In this document: positions 48,084 to 56,812 of the stretch, piece by piece
Layout of the letters: each line of letters opens with the position of its first letter
Position numbering within the stretch: the first letter of the stretch is position 1
Origin: Micromonospora kangleipakensis
GTDB taxonomy: Bacteria > Actinomycetota > Actinomycetes > Mycobacteriales > Micromonosporaceae
Assembly: GCF_004217615.1 (NCBI RefSeq)
Contig: NZ_SHLD01000001.1
Coordinates: 2,170,001-2,234,000, forward strand
DNA length: 64,000 bases
Direction: 5' to 3'
Program-made: the position numbers and the translations under genes
The notes under the pieces: model-generated
The model's database searches: none
Told to the model about the DNA's origin: nothing
What the model saw: only the letters and a program-made list of their open reading frames with translations

Positions 48084-49000
48084 TGGCCCTTCCCCCCGCC
48101 ATCCCGGCCGAGTCGCTGGGTGGCGCCGTGCGGCGTCCCCTGCCGTACGGGCACATACCGCCCCTACCGGGAATCGACGCGCCCACCGTCGGTCTGGCCG
48201 AGCCGGTCCGCCGCGTTGCACCCGCAATCTCGGTCTGCATCGCCGTCCGCGACCGCCCGGCCCTGCTGGTCAAGTCCGTGCGCAGCATCCTCGCTGGCGG
48301 GTTCGCCGACTACGAGGTGGTCATCGTGGACGACGGCTCCTCCGTGCCGGTGCAGGAGGGGCTGGCGGAGGCGGGCCTGCTCGCCGACGAGCGGATCCGG
48401 CTGGTACGGCAGCGGCCCTCGGGCATCAGCGCCGCCCGCAACACCGCGCTGAGGGTCGCCCGTGGCCGGTACGTCACCGTTCTCGACTCCGACGACGAGC
48501 TTGCCCAGGACGGCCTGAGCCGGATCCACGAGTTCCTCACCCGCACCCGAGCCCGCTGGATCTACACCGACTACGAGGAGCTCGCCAGCGCCTCCGGCCG
48601 GGTCATCCGGCTGCCGTCCTACCCGTCCCCCCGGCGGATGCTCTGGTCGGTGCTGATCCGGCCCCGCCTGCCGTTCAAGCACTCGGGGATGACGATGGAG
48701 CGGGAGCTGCTGGTCGGGCTCGGCGGGTACGACGAGGGCACCCCCATCAAGGTGGATGTGGAACTGGTACTGCGTGCCCTGGCAAATGGGGTCCACCTGA
48801 CCCACCTGGCGCACCCCGTGGTGCAGTTCCACCGGCACGGCGGCAACATCAGCCGCAAGCGTCTCGCTGGCCTGGCGGTCTGGTACCGGCTGATCAACAC
48901 CTACAGCCGCCCACGAATCCCAGGCCTGGCGCTGACCATGGTGTCGGTCCGCGCGGTGAGCGAACTGGGCAAGTCGCTGGTCACTGCTCTCGACAAGTGA
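48080..49000 (+). CDS. GT2 glycosyltransferase
   Basis: A 306-residue GT-A enzyme of family 2. The nucleotide-sugar site is YEVVIVDDGSSVPVQEGL with the DxD-like YVTVLDSDDELAQDG; SAARNTALRVARG is the usual mid-domain helix, and KVDVELVLRALANG with FHRHGGNISRK lies at the acceptor side. It has a ~45-residue proline-rich N-terminal extension before the Rossmann fold, so ATG 48083 or an internal start is possible. It belongs to the second polysaccharide block. Confidence 0.88.
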   Translation: MMALPPAIPAESLGGAVRRPLPYGHIPPLPGIDAPTVGLAEPVRRVAPAISVCIAVRDRPALLVKSVRSILAGGFADYEVVIVDDGSSVPVQEGLAEAGLLADERIRLVRQRPSGISAARNTALRVARGRYVTVLDSDDELAQDGLSRIHEFLTRTRARWIYTDYEELASASGRVIRLPSYPSPRRMLWSVLIRPRLPFKHSGMTMERELLVGLGGYDEGTPIKVDVELVLRALANGVHLTHLAHPVVQFHRHGGNISRKRLAGLAVWYRLINTYSRPRIPGLALTMVSVRAVSELGKSLVTALDK

Positions 49001-49164
49001 GGCCGAACGCCTCGCTCGATTCCGGTCGGAGTTCCTAGCCTGGCCTGCCCGTGCATCCTGCTGCACGACGCACGACCGACCGAAACGCCACTGGTCAGAA
49101 GCCCTCTCTCCGCTTAAGGTGCACGTCGCGATCTCCCACGGGGGCTGACGCAGGAAGGACGATC

Positions 49165-50721
49165 GTGTCTCTGCACACCAGGGTGCCCGCGCAACACTCC
49201 GCCCGGCCGGGGGCGGCGGGCCACCACGACGCCGGTGTCATCACACCGTCGAACGGCTTCGCCCGGTCCGCCTTCGGGCGTCCGGCCATCCCCCGGGTGA
49301 CCTGGCACCGGCCGTACGTCCTCTGGCTGCTCCTGCTCGACCTGCTCGCCGCCCTCGCCGCCAGCCGGACCGCGGTCAGCCTGCTCGAAGAGGCCGATGC
49401 CGGATTCCGTGACCCGGCCGCACCCGGCAGGGTCGACGGGGTCTTCGTGCTGGTGGCCAACCTTGGCATCCCGGTTGGATGGCTGTTGCTGCTGGCCGCC
49501 TGCGGCGCGTACGACCGCCGGGCGCTGGGCATCGGCACCGAGGAGCTCAAGCGGGTGGTGCGGGCCGACATCGCGATGGCCGCCACCGTGTCCCTGCTGG
49601 CGCTCGGCTTCAAGAAGGACCTGTCCCGCTTGACGGTGCTCCTCGTCGTCCTGGCCGCCCTGCTCTACACGCTGCTGGGTCGGTTCGTGGCCCGCTGCGT
49701 GCTGCACCATTTGCGCCGGACCGGGCCGCACGCGTCGCAGAAGATCCTGCTGGTGGGGAAGCTCTCCGACGCGCTGGCCCTCTACGACGTGGCCGTCCGC
49801 AACCCCGGGGCCGGGCTGCGTCCGATCGCCATCCACCTGCCGCATCATCCGCGCCCCGGCGAGGCGGTCACCGCGCCCGTCCCGGTCTATGTGGGCTGGG
49901 AGCTGGTGCCGCTCGTGCAGGAGATCGGCGCGGACACCATCGCCGTCTGCGGGCCGGCCAGCCTGGAGTCGTACGAGCTGCGCAAGCTGGCCTGGCAGAT
50001 CGAGGGCACGGGCCTGGACCTGGTCGTGGTGCCCCAGGTCACCGACGTCACCGGTCCCCGCATCCACGTCCGCCCGATCGACGGCCTGCCGCTGCTGACC
50101 GTGGAGGAACCGACCCTGTCCGGCCTGTCGCTGGTGGCCAAGGCGACACTCGACCGGATCACCGCGCTGGTCGGTCTGATCCTGCTGAGCCCGGTGCTGC
50201 TCGGCATCGCGCTCACCATCAAGCTGACCGACCCGGGGCCGGTGATGTTCCGGCAGACCCGCATCGGGCACAAGGGCAAGGCATTCAAGGTCTGGAAGTT
50301 CCGCACCATGTACACCGACGCGGAGCAGCGGCTGGAGGCGCTGAAGGAGCAGAACGAGAGCGACGGGCTGCTCTTCAAGATCCGTGACGATCCACGGGTC
50401 ACCCCGATCGGCAAGCACCTGCGCGCGCTGTCGCTGGACGAGCTGCCTCAGCTGATCAACGTGCTGACCGGCCAGATGTCGCTGGTCGGCCCGCGGCCGC
50501 TGCCCACCGACGACGACGACTACCAGGGGGACGTGCGGCGGCGACTGCTGGTCCGCCCCGGCATCACCGGGCTCTGGCAGATCTCCGGCCGGTCCGACCT
50601 CAGCTGGGACGACGCGGTGCGCCTGGACCTGCACTACGTCGACAACTGGTCCCTGGCCTACGACCTCGGGATCCTGTGGCGCACGGTGAGCGTGGTGCTG
50701 GCCCGGCGCGGCGCCTACTAG
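49165..50721 (+). CDS. Polyprenyl-phosphate sugar transferase (WbaP/CpsE type)
   Basis: A 518-residue priming transferase that puts the first sugar-1-phosphate on undecaprenyl phosphate. The N-terminal half has four membrane segments and a CoA-binding-like domain; the C-terminal bacterial sugar transferase domain (about 320-518) has KATLDRITALVGLILLSPV, FKVWKFRTMYTDAE, LRALSLDELPQLINVLTGQM, SLVGPRPLP and RPGITGLWQISGRSDLSW. GTG 49165 follows AGGAAGGA by 5 bases. It starts the repeat-unit synthesis of the exopolysaccharide. A strong terminator follows. Confidence 0.93.
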   Translation: MSLHTRVPAQHSARPGAAGHHDAGVITPSNGFARSAFGRPAIPRVTWHRPYVLWLLLLDLLAALAASRTAVSLLEEADAGFRDPAAPGRVDGVFVLVANLGIPVGWLLLLAACGAYDRRALGIGTEELKRVVRADIAMAATVSLLALGFKKDLSRLTVLLVVLAALLYTLLGRFVARCVLHHLRRTGPHASQKILLVGKLSDALALYDVAVRNPGAGLRPIAIHLPHHPRPGEAVTAPVPVYVGWELVPLVQEIGADTIAVCGPASLESYELRKLAWQIEGTGLDLVVVPQVTDVTGPRIHVRPIDGLPLLTVEEPTLSGLSLVAKATLDRITALVGLILLSPVLLGIALTIKLTDPGPVMFRQTRIGHKGKAFKVWKFRTMYTDAEQRLEALKEQNESDGLLFKIRDDPRVTPIGKHLRALSLDELPQLINVLTGQMSLVGPRPLPTDDDDYQGDVRRRLLVRPGITGLWQISGRSDLSWDDAVRLDLHYVDNWSLAYDLGILWRTVSVVLARRGAY

Positions 50722-50743
50722 ACACGTCGGACCCCGGACAGCC

Positions 50744-50785
50744 CGCCGCCCCGGCCGCCGGCACCTGCCGGCCGCCGGGGCGGCG
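50744..50785. terminator. Bidirectional hairpin between wbaP-like and LCP genes
   Basis: A 20-bp stem with one mismatch and a CC loop lies between the two convergent genes and can serve both. Confidence 0.75.
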
Positions 50786-50793
50786 TACCCGGG

Positions 50794-51867
50794 TCACTTA
50801 CGGGCGTACTGCTTGATCTCCTCGACCGCGTCCCGGCGTACCGCGTCGTAGCAGGCATCAACCCGCTCGGGGTCGGCCAGCACCACGCTCTCGCTGCCCC
50901 GCCGGCCGGTGCCCTTCGTCGGGCTGGTGAGGAAGGACAGGTTGCTGCCGCGAACCCCGCGCATTTGGTTCGCCATGTCCAGCAACGACATGTTCTTGTC
51001 CACCGACACCGAGTTCGACGTCGCCTTGACGAAGGAGTTCAGCTTCGCCGGGTTGGTGAGGATGCCACCGGAGGCGGCCTTGTCCAGGATCGCCTTGATC
51101 ACCTGCTGCTGGTGCCGGATTCGGGCGAAGTCCCCGTCCGCGAACTGCTTGCGCTGGCGGGAGTAGTCCAGCGCCGCCTCGCCGTCGAGCTGCTGCAGCC
51201 CGGCCGTGAAGGAACGGTACGGCGGGTGGATCGAGGTGAACGACTTCTCCACGTTGACCTCCACGCCGCCGAGGGCGTCGATGATGTCCTTGAAGCCGGC
51301 GAAGTCGATCATCGCCACGTGGTCGATCCGGACCCCCGTGAACTTCTCCACCGTCTGCACCATGAGCGGGACGCCGGCCCAGGCGAAGGCAGCGTTGATC
51401 TTCGCGTCCCGCCCGCCGTGCTGACCGTCCGCCGATCGCGGCACCGGCACCCAGGTGTCCCGGGGGATGGAGATCAGCTGAGCGCTCTTCCGGTCGGCGG
51501 GAAGGTGGGCCACGATGATCGTGTCCGTCCGCGACCCCGAGGTCTTCTCCGGGTCACGGGAGTCGCTGCCCAGCATCAGGATGTTCTGTGCGCCCTGGGC
51601 CCCGGCCACCGGGCGCCCCTCCTCGGGCACGCCAGCGAAGGCGTCGACCCGATCGATGCCGGACTCGACGGACTTCAGATAGATCCCTCCGGCGACCAGG
51701 CCGCCGCCTCCAAGTAGCGCCACCACCAACGCGGTGATCAGGACGATCCGCTTCCACCGGCGCCGGGGTCGTTGCCGCTCACCCGGTTCCAACTGAGACG
51801 GACCGTCGACCTGGTCCAGCGGATGGTGAAAAGGCTGAGGATCGACGTACTGACCGCGATACGACAT
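50794..51867 (-). CDS. LytR-CpsA-Psr (LCP) family transferase
   Basis: A 357-residue membrane-anchored protein. A cytoplasmic basic N-terminus is followed by one helix (RIVLITALVVALLGGGGLVAGG, about 40-62) and an extracytoplasmic LCP domain: NILMLGSDSRD, GSRTDTIIVAHLPADRKSAQLISIPRDTWV, KINAAFAWAG, EALDYSRQRKQFADGDFARIRHQQ-like stretch with the conserved arginines. LCP enzymes move polymers from the lipid carrier to peptidoglycan. Next to the priming transferase, it probably attaches this exopolysaccharide to the wall. Confidence 0.93.
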   Translation of the reverse strand: MSYRGQYVDPQPFHHPLDQVDGPSQLEPGERQRPRRRWKRIVLITALVVALLGGGGLVAGGIYLKSVESGIDRVDAFAGVPEEGRPVAGAQGAQNILMLGSDSRDPEKTSGSRTDTIIVAHLPADRKSAQLISIPRDTWVPVPRSADGQHGGRDAKINAAFAWAGVPLMVQTVEKFTGVRIDHVAMIDFAGFKDIIDALGGVEVNVEKSFTSIHPPYRSFTAGLQQLDGEAALDYSRQRKQFADGDFARIRHQQQVIKAILDKAASGGILTNPAKLNSFVKATSNSVSVDKNMSLLDMANQMRGVRGSNLSFLTSPTKGTGRRGSESVVLADPERVDACYDAVRRDAVEEIKQYARK

Positions 51868-51978
51868 GCCGCGATGCTACTGAGCGCCCGAGCCGCCCGC
51901 GTACCCGCTCCGCCGGACGGCCGGGTGGCAAAGAACTTTTCATCGTCAGCGACCCCCTCCGCCTGATAGAACCCTCCC

Positions 51979-52812
51979 GTGGACGCAACGAAACTCCGGC
52001 GGGCCATCGCCCGTACCCCGTTGGCTCCGGTCGCCGCCTTCCCGAAGCGGCTGGCCCGGGTCGCCCGGCACGACGCCAAGGTGCTGCGCACCTCCGCCCG
52101 CTGGCTGGTCACCTCGCGTGAGCACCACAACTACACGTACGAGCTGACCAAGCTGAGCCGGCACCACCTCGCCTGGTTCGTCAGCGTCGTCTGCGACGTC
52201 CCGGTCAAGCAGGTCCGGGCCTACCTCAACGAGATCGAGACCGACGAGGAGCTGCGCGGGCACATCGAGCGGGCCACCGCCGCCGCGTCCCGCCGCGGCC
52301 TGGCCGACAAGCACGTCCGGTACGCCCGTCGGATCGGCTGGTACGCCATCGTCCGCGCCCGCAAGCCCGCACACGTCGTCGAGACCGGCGTGGACAAGGG
52401 GCTGGGCAGCTGCGTGCTGGCCGCCGCGCTGCTGCGCAACACCGCCGAGGGGCACCCCGGCCGGCTCACCTCGCTGGACATCAACCCCGAGGCCGGCTAC
52501 CTGGCCCGGGCGACGCCCTGGGCCGACGTGGTCGACCTGGTGATCGGGGACTCGGTCGCCTCGATCGGCGCGCTGGACCGCCCGGTCGACCTGTTCCTGC
52601 ACGACAGCGACCACAGCCGGGTGCACGAGAAGAGCGAGTTCGAGGCCGTGGAGGCGAAGCTCGCCCCCGGCGCGATGCTGCTCACCGACAACGTCACCGT
52701 CACCAACGTCCTCGCCGAGCACGCCGAACGGACCGGGCGACGCTTCCTCGCCTACCGCGAGACACCGGCCCGGCACTGGTATCCGGGCGACGGGATCGGG
52801 GTGGCCTGGTGA
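51979..52812 (+). CDS. Class I SAM-dependent methyltransferase
   Basis: A 277-residue methyltransferase of the Methyltransf_24 type. The SAM site is HVVETGVDKGLGSCVLAAAL, then RLTSLDINPEAGYLAR, DLVIGDSVASIGAL and DLFLHDSDHSRVHEKSEF. The first ~100 residues are a helical, basic region. Start GTG 51979 lies on a promoter region shared with the divergent LCP gene. It may methylate a sugar of the polymer, but only proximity supports this. Its stop overlaps the MOSC gene start (GTGA). Confidence 0.82.
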   Translation: MDATKLRRAIARTPLAPVAAFPKRLARVARHDAKVLRTSARWLVTSREHHNYTYELTKLSRHHLAWFVSVVCDVPVKQVRAYLNEIETDEELRGHIERATAAASRRGLADKHVRYARRIGWYAIVRARKPAHVVETGVDKGLGSCVLAAALLRNTAEGHPGRLTSLDINPEAGYLARATPWADVVDLVIGDSVASIGALDRPVDLFLHDSDHSRVHEKSEFEAVEAKLAPGAMLLTDNVTVTNVLAEHAERTGRRFLAYRETPARHWYPGDGIGVAW

Positions 52813-53614
52813 GGCTCGCCGCCGTCCACACGTACCCGATCAAGGGCTGCCACCGGCTCGACCACGACGGCGCCCGGGTCGAACCGTGGGGCCTGGCCGG
52901 CGACCGGCGCTGGATGGTGCTCGACGAGCACGGCGTCGGCGTCACCCAGCGGGAGGCCACCGAGCTGGTCACCCTGCGCGCCGTCCCGCGCGACGGCGGG
53001 CTGGTGCTGCGCGCCCCGGACCGCCCCGACCTGGACGTGCCCGAGCCGGCCACGGCCGAGCCGGTCCTGGTGCGGGTGTTCCGCAGCCGGCTGCCGGTGC
53101 CCGCGCTGCCCGCCGGGCCGGCCGCGGACGACTGGCTCGGCGCGCTGCTCGGCCGGCCGGTGCGGCTGGTCTGGTTGGGCGAGCCCACCCGGCACATGAA
53201 CCCCGGCGAGCGGGACCACGACACCGGCGACCAGGTCAGCTTCGCCGACGAGTACCCGCTGCTGCTGGCCGGCACGGCCTCGCTCGACGCGCTCAACGGC
53301 TGGCTGGCCGAGGCGGGCGAGCCGCCGGTGCCGATGGCCCCAACCTGGTGGTCGAGGGGGCCGAGGCCTGGGCGGAGGACGGGTGGGCCGGCCGCCGGCT
53401 CCGCGTCGGATCGGCCGTCCTCCGCGCCGCCGGGCCCTGCGACCGCTGCCTGGTCACCACCACCGACCAGGAGACCGGGGTACGCGGCAAGGAGCCGCTG
53501 CGCACCCTCGCCCGGCACCGCAACATCGGCCAGAAGCTCCTCTTCGGCCTCCACCTGGTCCCCGACGGGCCGGGTGAGGTGCACGTCGGCGATCCGGTGA
53601 CCCTGCTCGACTGA
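52809..53614 (+). pseudogene. MOSC domain protein, frameshifted
   Basis: The first part encodes an MOSC N-terminal beta-barrel protein (VHTYPIKGCHRLDHDGARVEPWGLAGDRRWMV). After GEPPVPMA, near 53334-53342, the frame changes: the next frame gives NLVVEGAEAWAEDGW, RAAGPCDRCLVTTTDQETGVRGKEPLRTLARHR and a sensible end at 53614. The expected conserved RFRP of MOSC proteins is missing at the junction, so about 10 bases seem lost. Both halves keep coding-like third positions, so the change is recent or an assembly error. The MOSC Cys is intact in CDRC. Confidence 0.8.
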
Positions 53615-53721
53615 CCACGTCGCGTGACACCGCCGGCCCGGCCGTCTGCGGTGGTTGACCTGGCGCGCGCCCGCTCCGGCGACCGAGGCCCGGATGTCCG
53701 GTGGGGTGTCCTGGTCGCGCG

Positions 53722-53815
53722 CTACGAAGCTGATGACGTGAACGAATCAGAGCGGGACGCAGGGCGGCGAGCCCCCGTCGACGGTGGCGATTCATCCACG
53801 ACATCAGCTTCGTAG
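53722..53815. repeat. Imperfect 27-bp inverted repeat
   Basis: Arms at 53722-53748 and 53789-53815, separated by 40 bases, match at 23 of 27 positions; the outer 14 bases (CTACGAAGCTGATG) are perfect. It lies between the MOSC gene and the convergent GNAT gene in a 352-base stretch (53615-53966) with no gene. It could act as a two-way terminator or be a small mobile-type palindrome. Confidence 0.7.
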
Positions 53816-53966
53816 GACCTTTGGAGCGTCCACCCGCCGGCTTGCCCCACGGCAGAAGGTCCTCCGGCGGGCCGTCGCCCGCCTGCTGCCGAGGCGCACG
53901 ACGCCAGCGACCGACGGATCGGCCGGGACTCGATGATCACGTCCCGGGAAACCCGGGGCCCGGGCG

Positions 53967-54506
53967 TCAGGCCGCCGGGCGGTGCAGGTCGAGCCACATG
54001 AAGACCTCGTCCCGGTCGTCGCCGGGAGCGAGCCGCAGCGCGCCGGGCAGCCGGCCCACCTCCCGGTAGCCGAGCCGGTCGTAGAACGACTCCAGGCCGA
54101 GCCCGCCCCGGACGGTCACGTGCAGCCCCGCCAGGCCCAGTTCATGACCGAGCCGCTCGGCCTCGCGCATCAGCGCGGCGCCGTACCCGTGGCCCTGGGT
54201 GTCGGGGTGGACCATCACCCGCTTGAGCACCCGGTAGTGCGTCTTGAGATGGAACCGGTTGTCGCAGATCACCAGGATGCCGACCGGCCGGTCGCCCTCG
54301 TAGCCGACCAGCAGCCGGTCCGGCCCGTCGGCGATGTCGGCGAAGGTGGCCTCGGCCATCGGCCGTACCTCGGCCGCGGTCACCGGGGCGACGAAGCCCA
54401 CCGCGCCGCCGGCGTTGGTGACGTCCACCCAGAGGGAGACGATCTGCTCGCGCAGCGCGGGGGTGAGATCGGGATCCAGTGTGAAACGCAGGCTCACCTG
54501 CGACAT
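53967..54506 (-). CDS. GNAT-family acetyltransferase
   Basis: A 179-residue N-acetyltransferase. The acetyl-CoA motif A is RVMVHPDTQGHGYGAALMREAER, followed by LAGLHVTVRGGLGLESFYDRLGYREVGR (motif B). The first half has VGYEGDRPVGILVICDN as the usual beta4 strand. Substrate unknown. I chose ATG 54506 (MSQVSLRF); ATG 54551 adds 15 unlikely residues. It lies downstream of tRNA-Leu on the same strand. Confidence 0.88.
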   Translation of the reverse strand: MSQVSLRFTLDPDLTPALREQIVSLWVDVTNAGGAVGFVAPVTAAEVRPMAEATFADIADGPDRLLVGYEGDRPVGILVICDNRFHLKTHYRVLKRVMVHPDTQGHGYGAALMREAERLGHELGLAGLHVTVRGGLGLESFYDRLGYREVGRLPGALRLAPGDDRDEVFMWLDLHRPAA

Positions 54507-54562
54507 CCTGCTGGAAGACCGGGGGCGGGCGGCCCCGACAGTGACGTTCATGACACCACCGA

Positions 54563-54648
54563 TGGTGCGGGAGAGGGGTTTCGAACCCCCACGTCCTCTC
54601 GGACACAGGCTCCTAAGGCCTGCGCGTCTGCCGTTCCGCCACTCCCGC
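54563..54648 (-). tRNA. tRNA-Leu (anticodon UAG)
   Basis: On the minus strand the 86 bases starting GCGGGAG at 54648 fold as a tRNA: the 7-bp acceptor pairs with CTCCCGC, the anticodon arm is CAGGC-CTTAGGA-GCCTG with anticodon TAG (54615-54613), a long variable arm (TGTCCGAGAGGACG) marks a class II tRNA, and the T arm is GGGGGTTCGAAACCCC. The 3' CCA is encoded. It reads CUA leucine codons, rare in this genome. Confidence 0.95.
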
Positions 54649-55429
54649 CGACGCGATGAGTTTAGAGCGTCTCGCGGAGGCGGTGTGTAGTCCCGCCCGC
54701 CGCAGGATGTTGGACACCGTCCCATGGCTGACGACGCACTCCCCGGCGGAGGCTGCCTTGACGACGTCAGCGAAATTCCGCGGACCGAGCTCTGGGTTCG
54801 CCAGGGCATGACGGATGACGGTCTCGGCGTGCGGGAAGTTCGAGGTTGATCTGAAAGCCTGCGGAGCGATCAGATCCTCCACCTGGTCCACCGGAAGCGG
54901 CGGGCGAACTGCGGGCGAGGTCCGATGGGGTGGCTGAGCCTTGGTCGCCCGGAGAACGACCGCTCTTGTTCCGACCGGCGTAGGTATCGGTCTGGCTGTG
55001 ACAGTTCGGACAGAGTATCCGCAAGTTGGGTGGCCGGTTGTCGAGGAAGTCGCCATTCACGTGATCCACGTGCAGGGTGAGTGCCCGCCCACGCCAGGTC
55101 GGTCCGACGCCGCACTCCTCGCACTCCTCTGGGACGCCGATGTCGTGCAGTGCCCATCTCAAACGAGTGCCAGGTGTGCGGCGGAACCCGGTCGGCAGAC
55201 GTAGCAGCAACTGCGACGAGCTGGTCCGTCGTGGGCCGCGTTGCCCCTTGTTGTGCGCACTGCCGGTGAAGTGCGAGGTGTCGATGCCGAAGCGCTTCAA
55301 CTGTCGGCTGATGTGCGCGTGCGACCCGCCGCTGATCCGCACACCGAGCGCCCGCATCACCCCGGCAATGCTGTGCTCGCTCGCGGCGGCCTCGGCGAGC
55401 ACCTCAGGCGTGTACTTGTACCGAACCAC
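54613..55429 (-). pseudogene. HNH endonuclease gene, frameshifted, running into tRNA-Leu
   Basis: The N-terminal frame (from 55429) has a helical HTH-like region and a Zn-stabilised HNH nuclease: CEECG, then LHVDHVNGDFLDNRPPNLR and ILCPNCHSQTDTYAGRN. Shortly after this, near 54940-54985, its composition worsens and another frame takes over with a second HTH-like part (SHGTVSNILRRAGL). That frame reads 36 bases into tRNA-Leu and stops at TAG 54615-54613, exactly the anticodon. The simplest reading is one HNH gene broken by an indel beside the tRNA. Such HNH genes behave like homing endonucleases. Confidence 0.6.
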
Positions 55430-55460
55430 ACGCGCACCGTAGCGGCGGCGTACGACAGGA

Positions 55461-55931
55461 TCAGTCCAGCCCGAGGTCCCGGCGGAGCTTGGCGACGTGC
55501 CCCGTGGCCTTGACGTTGTAGAACGCGCGCTCGATCTTCCCGTCCTCGTCGATGACGAAGGTCGAGCGGATCACGCCGGTGACGGTCTTGCCGTACATCT
55601 GCTTCTCGCCGTACGCGCCGTACGCGGTCAGCACCGCCTTGTCGGTGTCGGCGACCAGCGGGAAGGTGATGGCGTCGCGCTCCCGGAACTTGGCCAGCTT
55701 CTCCGGCTTGTCGGGGGAGATGCCGACCACCTCGTAGCCGGCGGTCTGGAGGGAGGCGAGCGAGTCGCGGAAGTCGCAGGCCTGCTTGGTGCAGCCGGGG
55801 GTCATGGCGGCCGGGTAGGCGTACAGGATGACCTTGCGGCCACGGAGGTCGGCCAGGGAGAGCGTCCCGCCGGTGTCGGTGGGGAGGGTGAACTCGGGCG
55901 CGGGGTCGCCGGGATTGAGGCGGTCGGTCAT
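55461..55931 (-). CDS. bcp: Thioredoxin-dependent peroxiredoxin Bcp/PrxQ
   Basis: A 156-residue peroxiredoxin of the BCP subfamily that reduces peroxides using thioredoxin. The peroxidatic Cys is in YPAAMTPGCTKQACDFRD (Cys47), with the possible resolving Cys five residues later. TPGC here replaces the commoner TPVC/TTGC; GISPDKPEKLAKF and RSTFVIDEDGKI are typical. It is divergent from the cbiM operon, with the Nur-box-like palindrome between them. Confidence 0.95.
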   Translation of the reverse strand: MTDRLNPGDPAPEFTLPTDTGGTLSLADLRGRKVILYAYPAAMTPGCTKQACDFRDSLASLQTAGYEVVGISPDKPEKLAKFRERDAITFPLVADTDKAVLTAYGAYGEKQMYGKTVTGVIRSTFVIDEDGKIERAFYNVKATGHVAKLRRDLGLD

Positions 55932-56005
55932 GGCGCAGACGATACCGCCGTCGTGCGACCGGCCGACGGTGGCGACGCGCGGCCGACCGTGATCAACACC
56001 ATGGC

Positions 56006-56048
56006 TTGTTGCAAGATATTGGCAACAAAGAGTCGGCGCAAATAAGCT
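56006..56048 (+). promoter_or_regulatory. Nur-box-like palindrome and cbiM promoter
   Basis: TTGTTGC...GCAACAA (56006-56028) is a perfect 7-bp inverted repeat, and its core TTGCAA-GATAT-TGGCAA matches the actinobacterial Nur (nickel Fur) consensus TTGCaa-N5-ttGCAA with one deviation. A promoter can be read as TTGGCA (56019-56024), 18 bases, TAAGCT (56043-56048), so a bound Nur dimer would cover the -35. The operon should then be shut when nickel is plentiful. Confidence 0.6.
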
Positions 56049-56107
56049 GAGCCCGTCGGTGTGGGCCCGCCCGCCGCGCCCTGGGAGGTCGAGTGGAAAC
56101 CCTGGCG

Positions 56108-56812
56108 ATGCACATCTCGAACGGGATCATCGACGGTCCCGTCGCCGCGGTCTTCGCCGCCTTCGCGTTCGCCGTGCTCACCCTCTGCGTGCTGCGCGCC
56201 CGCCGCGACCTGGACGATCGGCTGGCCCCGATGGCGGGCCTGGTGGCCGCGTTCATCTTCGCCGTGCAGATGCTCAACTTCCCGATCTTCACCGCCGGGG
56301 TGAGCGGTCACCTGCTCGGTGGCGCGCTCGCCGCGCTGCTGGTCGGCCCGTGGGTGGGCGCGCTCTGCGTGGCCGTGGTCCTGGTCGTGCAGGCGCTGGT
56401 CTTCGGCGACGGCGGGGTGGCCATGCTCGGCCTCAACATCACCAACATGGCGATCCTCGGCACCGTTGCGGCGTACCTGCTGATCGCGCTGCTGCTGCGG
56501 GTGCTGCCGCGTACCCCGGCCGGGCTCGGTGTCACCGCGTTCGTGTCGGGCCTGGTCAGCGTGCTCGTCGCCAGTCAGGGCTTCGTCCTGCAGTACTGGC
56601 TGGGTGGCACCACCGATCTGGGCGGCAACCTCGCCGGGCTGGCCGGCACGATGGCCGGCGTCCACCTGCTGATCGGCGTCGGCGAGGGCCTGATCACCGC
56701 CACCACGGTGGTCACCGTCGCGAAGGTCCGCCCCGACCTGGTGTACGCGCTGCGCGCCCTGAAGCCGGCCGCGCCGGCCGCCGCCGTCCCGGTCGCCGGG
56801 GGTGCCCGGTGA
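56108..56812 (+). CDS. cbiM: ECF transporter S component CbiM/NikM
   Basis: A 234-residue membrane protein with about 6-7 helices that captures Ni2+ or Co2+ in the cobalt/nickel ECF transporter. The N-terminal MHISNGIIDG is the metal-binding signature; Met1 and His2 coordinate the ion in solved structures, which favours ATG 56108. However GGGAGG at 56083-56088 is better placed for GTG 56093, which would add five residues and disrupt that site. GHLLGGALAALLVGPW and GLNITNMAILGTV are further family segments. It heads the operon cbiM-cbiN-cbiQ-cbiO. Confidence 0.9.
   Translation: MHISNGIIDGPVAAVFAAFAFAVLTLCVLRARRDLDDRLAPMAGLVAAFIFAVQMLNFPIFTAGVSGHLLGGALAALLVGPWVGALCVAVVLVVQALVFGDGGVAMLGLNITNMAILGTVAAYLLIALLLRVLPRTPAGLGVTAFVSGLVSVLVASQGFVLQYWLGGTTDLGGNLAGLAGTMAGVHLLIGVGEGLITATTVVTVAKVRPDLVYALRALKPAAPAAAVPVAGGAR

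Noticed and set aside
55932..56092. Cobalamin riboswitch upstream of cbiM
   Set aside because: The space is too short and lacks the B12-box; the Nur-like palindrome explains control better.
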